Shown: positions 13,201 to 25,200 of the stretch, in pieces
Layout of the letters: each line of letters opens with the position of its first letter
How positions within the stretch are numbered: position 1 is the first letter of the stretch
Source: Mesocentrotus franciscanus
Taxonomy: Eukaryota; Echinodermata; Echinoidea; Camarodonta; Strongylocentrotidae
Assembly: GCA_037976565.1 (NCBI GenBank)
Contig: CP137666.1
Coordinates: 59,599,413-59,663,412, forward strand
DNA: 64,000 nucleotides
Direction: 5' to 3'
Notes under the pieces: generated by a model
The model's input: only the letters and a program-made list of their open reading frames with translations
Databases searched by the model: none
What the model was told of the DNA's origin: nothing
Translations under genes and position numbers: made by a program

Positions 13201-16200
13201 CAAAATTTGTGATCAGTGATTCAAGGGAATCAGATATCTTCCTGGGAAAGGAGACTTCCCCTGAAATTGGAGAGTCACAACAACAAAAATGTCCAATTTT
13301 GCCTATCCTAATAAAAAAAAAGGTAAAGGGGTGGATTGTAAGCTCAGACTTCTGATAAAAAGTGCTCTTAAATGCACAGTTCTAAAGTACAAACGTTAAA
13401 TTTCTAGCTCAGTCCCTACTTGACCTTGCAAAATAAGATACAAGTCATAATCTAAAGTTATCAAGGTTATTGTGAGAATGCGTAGAAATGCTGGGAAATA
13501 GATCATTCATTCTTGTGAGAATCCAACTGAAAGATATTAATCAAAATTTCAATTTGTATTTAAAAATATGTAATAATTATTGCAATATCTACCAAGGTTT
13601 ACTAGGTTGCAATCAAATCGTATAGTATGCGGTGGTCTTTAATTAAATTTGTTGTGGTTGTAACAAGAGTCAATGTTGTGTAATTGTGGGGGTGGGGGAG
13701 GTGGGGCGGTAAATTAGGGTGAAACCCATCTGTCTGCATATTTAGGTTCCAGTCCCTACAACCTTTTCTGCAAATCTCCACTCAAAGTGTTCTAGCGATG
13801 CCCCTGGTTACTTACCCCTTTGTTGTAAACTGTTCAAACTATCACAAAAGACAAGATAGGACCACAAATTAAATACTTGAAGAGAAACATATGAAGATTT
13901 GTGACTTGACATGATGTGGGAGGGATTAGTTTTTTTAAAACTTGTTCAGATCTACATGTCCTTAATTTATTTTTATTTTTTAAACACATTTGTAATGTTG
14001 AATTTAACTTATGTATTTTACCTTCTGCTATTTAAGATAGCCTTGTACAGAAAATTGTTTTCTTTTGGTGATCTGAAGCTCTTAGTTGATGGTTTCTTTT
14101 CTTTTGTTATTGTACCCATACTTTTTTTTCTTGTATTCTGATTGTGTTCCTGGAAATAAAATAAAACTAAAATTAAAGTCTCAAGAATGAAATCAGGGTG
14201 ATGCCTTTATGCAGACCTGCCAACCAGTACGATTTAGTCGTATTTAGTACGATTTTTAGAAGTAAATATGACAGTACGATTTTCCTCAATAAAATACAAT
14301 TTTCCACAAAAAAAAAATTATTTTGTGTGTGTGTGTGCCATTTTCAATGGCAAAATGCCCATTCTGTGTTGTAAAGTATCCTACCAGCATCTCACATCGG
14401 CAATTTGGGGATGTTCATTGGTTCATCGAACACACTTGTCATGACGAAATCATGCATATTCAACCAATGCTCTATAAAAAATGCTCCATTTAGGAACAGT
14501 AAGAGAAGTAAGGCATTGATCCGGGTTTTTTTTTAAAATACAACTTTTGTCGGTAAAATACAACTTTTGGGATTAAAGAATACAGTTTTTGAACTCCAGA
14601 GGTTGGCAGGTCTGCTTTATGGCTCTACGGCTCTACAGGGTAACTATCCCACACAAGATGCAGTGGATGTACACAGTACAGATCATTATGTGCGTTTTTT
14701 GGGGGGGGGTGGGGGAGGGGCTACATGTCTTGACTAGAGTGCGCGTTAGTCAAGTATAATACAAGGGGAATGAGGATTCTGATTTTGTAATAAACACATT
14801 TGTTTGCTTCTTGCTTCAGTGACAATTTGTTGTCTAATTTGTTCCTATAGAATTATAAATCATGTTATGATTTTTTAGGATTATTTGTATACATTGAAAG
14901 TGATCTCAGTCACATACATTTACAGATTTCCAAATTAATTAAACCCATATCAGTTCTTTGCCCCTTAACCCTTTTACTACATGTAAGTAATTCCATTCCA
15001 CTTTACTTTTGTTTTTTTGTTTAAAAGAGTGAGTTGAAGAAGACTCCCCTATCAGACTTCCATGTGGAGCATGGAGCCAAGATGGTCCCGTTTGCTGGCT
15101 ACTCCATGCCAGTCCAGTACAAGTCTGGTCTTGTGAAAGAGCACCTCCACTGCAGGTCATCAGCAGCCATCTTTGACGTGTCACATATGCTACAGAGCAG
15201 GATTTATGGAAAGGACAGAGTCAAGTTTATAGAGTCATTAACAGTTGGTGAGTATAAAAGACAGTTGGTAGTAGCCTGGATAGGAGGTTGCTGCATTATG
15301 AATTCCTTATTTGTAATAGAGTGGAAAACATTTGTTTGTCAGTAAAAGGTTTATACAAAAACATTTCGGGGATGATCAACTAATCCAAATGAAAACAACT
15401 TGGTCAAGTCATTCATTAATCTACGTTTATCACACTCGATCCAGGTGTTTCAAATGGCTACCATTAGAAAAATATTCCTTGAATATGGCATCTCTTTACC
15501 AGAGATAAAGCCAGGTAATAATTTCCAGAGCTCTGTGAAAACTCATAGAGATGTATGTATGTCATGATATATGCTGTACAAGAGTAGAGAAAGGAATTTT
15601 TTCTAGATTCTGTTTCTTTTTTGAAGTCAGACATTAATTGTAAGCTGTTACTTCCCTAAAACAGTATGACAAGTTCAGGATGGTCCACGAGCAAAAATTC
15701 AAACATGTAAAATTTCAACTTGGATAGAGTATGAGGTTCCTTGTGGCCTGGGTCCTGCTCTAGGATGCTTAGATGTGCTCAGGTGCAAAGTAAGTCATAA
15801 ACCAAATGTTATGACTAATATTTCCTACATAATTAGGGTTGAGATTGTCGCCATGAGATTTTAAGATGTCACTGCTAATGTACATGTTAAAACCCAGTTC
15901 TCCCCTGCTGTAGGAAGTGTTTGTCATTTGATTTGTATCTCTGTTAATTCAGCTGATGTCGAGGCCCTGAAACCAAACACAGGTACTCTCAGCCTCTTCA
16001 TTAATGACCATGGAGGCATCATCGACGACCTCATCATCAACCAGACCTCTGAGGACCATCTCTACATTGTCTCTAATGCAGGATGTGCGGACAAAGATCA
16101 AGCTCATATCAAGGTATCTGTGCAGTGATGAGACCATCTGTTCGGAGCCAGAAGAGTCTAAAATGATACGAGTTAACGCCCTTCTAGCTCCAAACAGTGG

Positions 16201-19200
16201 ATACTAGTGCTGTCCGTCGTACAAATTTCTTTGTTGACATATCGGGTTATTAGTTTAGCTAACGCCTACAACTGTCAACAAAATGGTGGTCAGTAAATTT
16301 CAACATTCAACTCAACATACAGTCAAACACCCGCTGTTAAAACGTTCAGGTTTTGTTGCTATACTAAACCGATAAAAATGGATCTAGGAACATGTAAGCT
16401 TCACCTGGGATGAAAATTTAATCTAAAAAAATATGAACACAACTGCAATATGATTTTTTATTTCTCAAAATGCATGTAGCAGAGGAGGCAGCAAGCTTCA
16501 CAGTCACATTAGGTATATGCATGAACACACACAGCCAGCTTCATATCAAAACCCAAGACATGATCGTATCTAAATCACCTTCAATATGATAGAAAATACC
16601 ACGAAACAGACCAGACAGTTACTTGTTTATGTCAAGTGGTACCTTGCTTGAGAAAATATTCCTATATGAATTCTAGAACTGTCACAGAAGTTACGATGTT
16701 TGAAGAATTACAGCACAAGTTTTAAACACAACAAGGGCCTCTCTGTGTGTTAAAATTACCCCCTTCTTATACACATTGTTACATATGCTCCAATCCCTGC
16801 TCCAGTGGCCTAGCGATCTGCAGGTTCTGCAGTTTACCAGAACTTGCAGATCGTTAGGCCGCTGGAGCTGGCGTAAGTTAGAGTGGGTATGAGAAGGGGG
16901 TAATTCTAACACATCGAGGGGCCGTTGATGTGTTACATTGTGTAGCGCATTGTGAAGCTTGCTGTCTCCTAGCTCTGCTTTTGAGAAATGTTGTCTTCTC
17001 GACTTTTTTGTAGTTTCACCATTAGACTTTTTCTGAGTCAGAGTCATACTTGTATATCATGTCACTTTATGTGATTTTGTCAACATATGGTTTTCCCATC
17101 AAAATACAGATTTATTGACCAGCTTGTCAACATCGTTTTCCCATCAAAATTGCAACCCCAAACCTTTACCTGTGACGAAATAGAGCCCTTAGCAATTGTG
17201 GCAGGAGCAAATGTTGGGTCACCAGGGAAACGTGCATGTCTCTAAAGGGCACTCTGCTCTACGACTGTGAATAGCTTTTGGAAGAAATTTGTAGTGGATT
17301 AGATGTGAAGTTATAAAAATGTAATATCTTTCTGATAGAGGTCATGTATAGACATGTGAATAGTTATCGGAATTGCAGGGTAGAGTGAGCCTTCTAGGTG
17401 GGGAAAAGTCCTGATCAGCTGTGAATTGTAGTCATGTCAGGACATTCACATGATTTCACATTTGTTTGTACAATGTAGCACTCTGGTCTTCTCTCTTCAT
17501 GTAAGACTCTGAATGGATTTTTACAAATTAAAAGATATGCAGATTATCGGTGCAGAACCCGAATGATGCTATTTGGTCATAAATGCATGGAAAGATATTT
17601 TTGTCAAGGAAATAAGTATATCTTGTAGATCATTGCAGAAGTTTCTGTGTAGTCTTTATTGATGTTTGGTATGTACATGTAGTAGGGTAACTATTAACAG
17701 AAATCATTGCATTATTCCTTCTTGTGTGTTCTTTTCTTTATGTGAATGCAGAACAAACTGGAATTGTTTGTAGCAGAAGGCCATGATGTATCATTTGAAC
17801 CAATCACAGACATGGCATTGATAGCCTTGCAAGGTCAGTATATAGTCATACATTTCAAAGGTCACTGTCATATATATTGAACAGGAATGCACTATAGGGC
17901 ACTAAATTAGTGTAAGGTTGCTGTATCTAAGTTTAGTTTTAGTCCACATAGCCTAACCACAAGCCCTAGCCCTAACCCTTACCGTAACTCTAACCCTCAC
18001 TCTAATCTTAACTCTAATCTTTATCCTAAACCTTAATCCAAACCCAAACCCTAACCTTAAGCCTAACCCGACTATAACCCTAGCCCTCACACTTGCCCTA
18101 GCCCTAACTCTAACCATTTCTTGAGTAGGCCTAGTGGCCTAGTGGGTATATCCAACCTCAATATAAATTCAGCAAAAATTGTCCATACCTTGTAGTGTTG
18201 GACAGAGGCACCCCTATCTGCTTATAATAAATCTTTCCATTTCTTTGCGAACAAGTTTGTCAAATCATTAAAGAAAAGTCCACCCTGATATGAAATTAGT
18301 TTTGAGTCGTGAGTTTAGGAGGAAAGTGTGAGGAACAGATCAGTGAAAATTGAATAAAAATGATAAAGATAAGAAATAAAAATATAGTAAATAAGAATGT
18401 ATTAAAGTTGTATTTGATCACTGATTGGCACTTCCATGATTACTCTTGCAAGCAGTCATCTGCCATCCATAGGTTTGGTACTGAGAATGATCAAAAGCAT
18501 CCCTCTTCTTGGGTGTTTGTAAAAAAAATAGTTCTATACCATAGAGGGCGTAACAGTTAAAATGTTTCTAGTCTACCACTTCTTGATGCTTTGCAATCAA
18601 AGTATCAAAGTATTCCTCTTCTTGGATGTTGGTGAAAGATTAGTTGTATAACATAGAGGGGGATAACAGCTATAATATCAAATTCATATTTTTCGTCTTA
18701 CTTCTGGGTACTTATTTAAATGAATGGTAATGTAATCAAAGAGTCAAGTGACTAGAACTATTCTTCCTATACTTGGTTCACAGGTCCTGCCATGGCACGA
18801 GTGCTTCAAGCAGGGGTTTCTGATGACCTCAGCAAGCTGTCCTTCATGTCAGGGGTTAACACCTCGGTCTTTGGCATCCCAGGATGCCGAGTGACAAGAT
18901 GTGGCTACACCGGAGAAGATGGTGTAGAGGTATGTAACTGCCAAGTTTCTGATTTTTTTTACCGGTGTGGATTTTGTATTTCTCTGCAACTTTCCATTCT
19001 CTTAGCATGATTTTGAAATAGAACAAAGAGACAAGTAGATGTAGTCAACCAATATTACCCGAAAGAAATCAAGAATGCTTTGTTTGATAATATATCACAG
19101 CAGGAAAAATCTGGATACAAAAGAATGCTGTCACATGCAGGAAAGGGAGAATTCTGATTGGCTAATGTAACAACATATGTGTCAATTTAAAAGTTGATGT

Positions 19201-22200
19201 ACAGTTTTAGTCTTTGTCTTTGATTTTAGTTTATAATAGCGCAATAGTTACAATTGTAAGGTGCTGCACATTTATTTTCGTAAAAATGGGTATAAAGCAA
19301 ATTTTAGGTGGAAGATAGTTTTGATCACTGGTCAAATTAAAAAAATACATTTTCCTTCATCACTTGTTTAGTTTAGCTTTTTTGTTGTTGTATACTCTGT
19401 CATGTTATTATAAAGTGAATCTCCGATAGATGATGTGAGATTTTTACGTTTCCAAAATATGGAGAAGATAACACTGTATCTTCCTCACTATTGTGACTTT
19501 TGTTGAGTATATGGACTTTATTTATATAAAAAGGAGACACATAGCATTTTATACATTTTACTAGATGAAATGGACTTGTTCTCTCCAACCCTAGATCTCT
19601 GTCCCAAGCAACCAATCAGTGGAGCTTACCTCAACTCTCCTTGCTGCAAAGGATGCATCGGTGGTCATGGCAGGGCTTGGTGCTCGGGATAGTCTAAGGT
19701 TGGAAGCAGGGCTCTGTCTCTATGGAAACGACATCAATGATGATACTACCCCTGTAGAAGCCACGCTAGTATGGACTATAGGTGCGTAGTCTGAGCTAAA
19801 TTATTGTGGGAGATGTTTTCAGTGTAGGCCTGGTTATACGTCACTAATGATGAAAATGATTAATTGTTTGCATATGTGCAGGGCTCCACACTAACTTTTT
19901 TGGTAGAGGTCCGGATTGCATGAGCCCAATGGAAAAGTATCAGAAATTTGGGGGCCCGGAATTAGATTTTGGGCGCCCATTTTCCACACAAACAACAGGG
20001 GAGTGATTTAGGAACAATTTATGATGATAGTCATCGCTATCAGTGACCTTTGATTGACCCTTTAGAATGACGGTTGTGATAGTTGATAGAATTACACAGC
20101 TATCATACACCTGCAGAGCTGCCAACTAGTACGGATTTCCCGTAAATGGTACGAAAATTAACGATCATTACGGCAGTACGGAATGTTGTCTAAAATTACG
20201 GATTTTTTGATGTTGTTGGCATAAATATTATTTATTGTAGCAAGTGCTGTGTATTATGGCGGCCATCCAACACTCGCTGAGAAAGACGGAAAAGTATCAA
20301 GTATTCTCTTAAAGTGACTCGGTAACATTGTTGAAGGTTATTGAAAAACTGTGTAATTTTTGTATGAAATGTTACTTATTATATTCCTTCTACTGTACTA
20401 ACCCTCTAACATGCAAAAAATCCTGAAAATTTTTTCAAACCACAAAGATATCTATGGTTTTCTTTGAAGGCGTCACTGTGCAACACCCTCTAACAGTAAA
20501 TTCTCCCAATCATTTTTGAATTTTCCCAATCGTTTTTCCATGAAAAAAAGACAAGACAGGCTTTTAAAAATATTTCAACACTTAAATGTCTGGAATGGTA
20601 TATCGAGCCCATTCCTTGCTTTGTGACGATTTACATTCACCTAAAATGTAATTAAATTGTAATAATATAGTTGGGAGAATTAAGGAATTGATCAGATCAG
20701 TTTATCCCGATTTGTATCATTAATAATGGTCTGTTTTCACTCCAACTTTCAGATTATCTATAATTGTACATCTAGCATTGAAGTTACTACCTTAGCACCA
20801 TTTTCTCTCATCTGAACAAAGTCCCTTTAATAGAAGCCAATTTTTAATGGAAAACGGATGTGTTGTGATGACCTGAAAATCAATATTTAGCAACTTTGTG
20901 TGAGTAAAATCACTAAAAATTTAAGATAATCATGCGTGCATGCATCTCGCAGTGTTGCTGTGCCGTTTTTTTATAGATTCATAGCTCCGCATAGGAAATT
21001 ACTGATTTATTCCCCAAATTACTGATTTTGAGCCTTGTGGTTACTGATTTTCTGTTCTGGAGGTTGCACCTGTGATATCAAATTTTTGGTAGGAAAATAT
21101 TTATGTGTGTGCAGTCCTTCACATTCATTAATTTTTTTAATGAATTCTGTAAAATATATCATCTTTACAAGAACTCAAGATGACCCATAACCGTGAGGAG
21201 GGAACATAGTTCTGAATGGATTTAAATTGATTAATATGCCTCCTTTGATGATAAACATATCTTATGGTTTATTATTCAATTGATATTTTCAGGTAAAAGG
21301 AGACGACAACTAGCTGACTTTCCAGCAGCAGATCGCATCCTACAGCAAATCAAACAGAAGCCTAGCAGGAAAAGAGTTGGAATAGTGTCATCTGGGCCTC
21401 CTATTCGAGGTGAGTTAGGAATGTGAACATCTTGCATGCTATTCATAAAAGTGTACTTTAAACCCTGTTAAGTAGATAGGGTTGGTTCATGGGGTGCCAT
21501 TTCATGCCTTTTCATTCCATTCAAATCACCCAAATTCTCAACTAAATGAACAAAATAATCATGCTGGTATGAAATATATGAACAAACATAAATCATATCG
21601 ATATGAAATCATTTTTCCTTTTTTCATTTCACAAATTGATTCATTTTGTTAATAACTTTTGTACAGAATTATAGTATTTGTATGAGCTCATAATATTATT
21701 TCAAATACGTTATTAACAAAATTACAGAACATTATCACAAGTAACAAAATTTCCTGACAGGACTGTATTTATGGTTCCATTTATGTCGCGCCTGCGTAGC
21801 TAAAAGCGAGACATAGGGGCCGCTTTTCCGGTGGCGACGGCGATGGCGGCGGCGGTGGCGGCAGCATCAACATCAAAAACTTAACCAAGGTTCAGTTTTT
21901 AGCTCATCCGGCCCGAAGGGCCCGATGAGCTTATGCCATGGCGTGGCGTCCGGCGTCCGTCCGTCCGTCCACAGTATTCAAAATGCTTCTTCTTCGTTAT
22001 TTTTCAACCGATTTTGATTCTGATTGTTTCATATGATAGGGCTAGGAGGGGATTTAAAACTTCTACACAGAATCGTGAAATTCATTATCTATGCTAATTT
22101 ATGCAAATTTATTCGAAATCACCAAAAATGCTCCTTCTCCTTCATTTCTCGACCGATTTTGATTTGGTTTGCTTTATCTGGTAGAGCTCACTTTGGTACA

Positions 22201-25200
22201 CTAAACTTCTACACAGAATTTTAAAATTGTTCTCCATTAATTAATTATGGTAATTTATGCAAATTTATTCCAAAAATAACAAAAATTGCTTCTTCTCCCT
22301 CATTTCTTGACCGATTTTGATTTGGTTTGCTTTATCTGGTAGAGCTAACTTTTGTACACTAAACTTCTACACAGAATTTTAAAATTGTTCTCCATTAATT
22401 ATCTATGCTAATTTATGCAAATTTATTCCAAAAATAACAAAAATTGCTTCTTCTCCCTCATTTCTTGACCGATTTTGATTTGGTTTGCTTTATCTGGTAG
22501 AGCTAACTTTGGTATACTAAACTTCTACACAGAATTTTATAATTGTTCTCCATTAATTAATTATGGTAATTTATGCAAATTTATTCCAAAAATAACAAGA
22601 ATTGCTTCTTCTCCCTCATTTCTTGACCGATTTTGATTTGGTTTGCTTTATCTGGTAGAGCTAACTTTGGTATACTAAACTTCTACACAGAATTTTAAAA
22701 TTGTTCTCCATTAATTAATTATGGTAATTTATGCAAATTTATTCCAAAAATAACAAAAATTGCTTCTTCTCCCTCATTTCTTGACCGATTTTGATTTGGT
22801 TTGCTTTATCTGGTTGAGCTTACTTTGGTACACTAACCTTCTACACAGAATTTTAAAATTGGTCTCCATTAATTAATTATGGTAATTTATGCAAATTTAT
22901 TCCAAAAATAACAAAAATTGCTTCTTCCTCATTTCTTGACCGATTTTGATTTGGTTTGCTTTATCTGGTAGAGCTTACTTTGGGACACTAAACTTCTACA
23001 CAGAATTTTAAAATTGTTCTCCATTAATAAATTGTGGTAATTTATGCAAATTCATTCCAAAAATAACAAAAATTGCTTTTTCAACAAATTTTCATTCCAT
23101 TTCCTTTAGTTTCTATTCAATCTTGTACATCTTTCGGATGGTGACGTTAAAGGTCGGTCCCCAGACGTAAATAATCATATCTGATTGATACACGTGTGTG
23201 AAAAACCCAATCACACACACATAAATGAAATTATGTCCCTTCCAGGGCATCAAATTTTTATTTTTTGACCAGTTCAAAAGTGTACCACATAAAATTTACG
23301 ATATTTGTTATTGCGAGATGCGGATGAGCGCTACGTCATTGACGTTCTGGTTGAATTTTTAATATAATTTTGAAAGTATAAGTTCTTATTTAATGAAACT
23401 TAGACTAAAGGGTTATCAAGTATCCCCAATCATGTGAGGAGAAACCTGTTTACTTGCAAGACTTCACTGTCAGACACTATTGAGTGACTGACTGGCTTTT
23501 TTTTTCCATCTTTGGTAATAACATACATAAAATGAGCTGTAAAGGGTACATGAGCATTTATCTACATCAATAACCCACTTCTTTTAATGGCCAAAATTAA
23601 ACTGATTGAATCTTTGCGCAGCATAAAACGTATGACCATTCGGTACAATGGTCTGAAAAATCAGACTATTACTTACTGGCTCTATAGCTCCTAAGTCGAT
23701 TCAACAACTAACAGTCATTATTTTCCCACTTAAAGACATTTTCAAGCCCCCTTTTTTTTAGGGACTTTCTAAATCAGTATTGTCTTTCAAATGCCCTTGG
23801 AATTTAACCTTTTCATTTTTTTGGCCTGCAAATAGTACCTTTAAGATTTTGAATTTTTATCATAATTTTGAAAGTATACATTCCTATTCCATGAAACTTG
23901 AACATAAGGGTTATCAAGTATCACAAATCATATGACACAAATTCTAGGTCACAAGGTAAAAGGTCATTTTAGGTCAGTAGACTTAGATTTTTCACAACTT
24001 AATATGAGAATTAATAAATCAATTTTTGTTAATTGTTCATATTTCATGAAAGTTATCAATCTTGGTACAAAATATAGTAAATAATTCTTCTGATGATTCT
24101 TAGTCAATATTCACTTCAAAATGAGGATTAGATTCAGAGGATTTCATTTTGGGGGCCTGCTAATGGGCCACCCTGCCTATAAATAACGTCCCTACCTCAA
24201 TTTTTCATCATATCGAATTTCGTAATGCAGGCGAGACCGCCAAGAGCGTTTCCCTTGTTCATTGTTTATCCTGATAATGACATCATTCCATATCTAACTT
24301 CAAGATCAAGAAATCAAAGAAAGACTAGGACAACATCATTAAAGGACAACTTCCTCCTCCTGAGAAATTAGACACATTACCTCCCATTCAACAACCCACT
24401 AATTTAATGTTGTTTGATGCTCTAATTCAGGGGTGGCCAACCTTTTAAAGCTCGCAGGCCACAGCTAACTATTGGCATAACTTGACGGGCCGTAGGTAGT
24501 CTTCCCCTACACACACACACTCATGCAATACGTGTACACACCCGCAATTTTGCAAACATATTTCTCGATTCACAACATTTGTATATTCAGGGGCGGATCT
24601 AGCTTTTTGCTAAGGGGGTTTGACCCAATGACGATGCATCGTCCACGAGCCGCATAGCGGCGAGGCAATTTTTATTGTTGCTATTTTGAACCCCGGAAGT
24701 GATGTTTTCCTGGCATCTACTAACACAATGAGTGATTTCAAGTACGGTGTTCGGTGTTGGTGTTGGTGTTGAGAGCGTGAAAAGGCTGCTAAACCGAGCT
24801 CCAACACCGACGGTCAGTTTAGAAGGACGATACCGATCACGTTATCGATAGCTCAACACCAGCCTCAACACGAGTGACGTCCTACTCTACAGGCGAAAAG
24901 TCTTGCGATAAAAGCATAATCTATTCAGAAATTCCAATGAATTACATCATATCGAATATCAAATGTAAAGTTATATTAAAAAATGAATAGAGAAAATATC
25001 ATTTCTCTTGAAAAACATATACAGCTCCCATGATTTACAGTTGTTTTGACTGGAAAATGGATTTTACCTTGGCTTGATCGTGAGATTCGTGACAGATGCA
25101 CGCATAATTACCTGCGGTATACTGCAACACCAACACCAACACCAAACTTGAAATAATGAATTTCCCAATCCCTAGGGGCTGGTGTTGGTGAATGGGAAAA

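Larger units (their letters stand above)
21785..24237. mobile_element. Composite tandem-array element with GTCTCGCCTGC-type ends
   Basis: Left end GTCGCGCCTGC, right end (inverted) GTCTCGCCTGC, followed on the left by a GGCGGCGGCGG-rich lead. It contains a nested array element (21901-23330), a SINE fragment (23125-23222) and two diverged direct repeats around GGGTTATCAAGTATC (23411 and 23908). Ends related to those at 54169-54983. No reading frame. Confidence 0.5.

Noticed and set aside
22024..23060. Regular repeats considered as a CRISPR array
   Set aside because: Units are 158 bp without constant repeat and variable spacer structure, in a eukaryotic intron.
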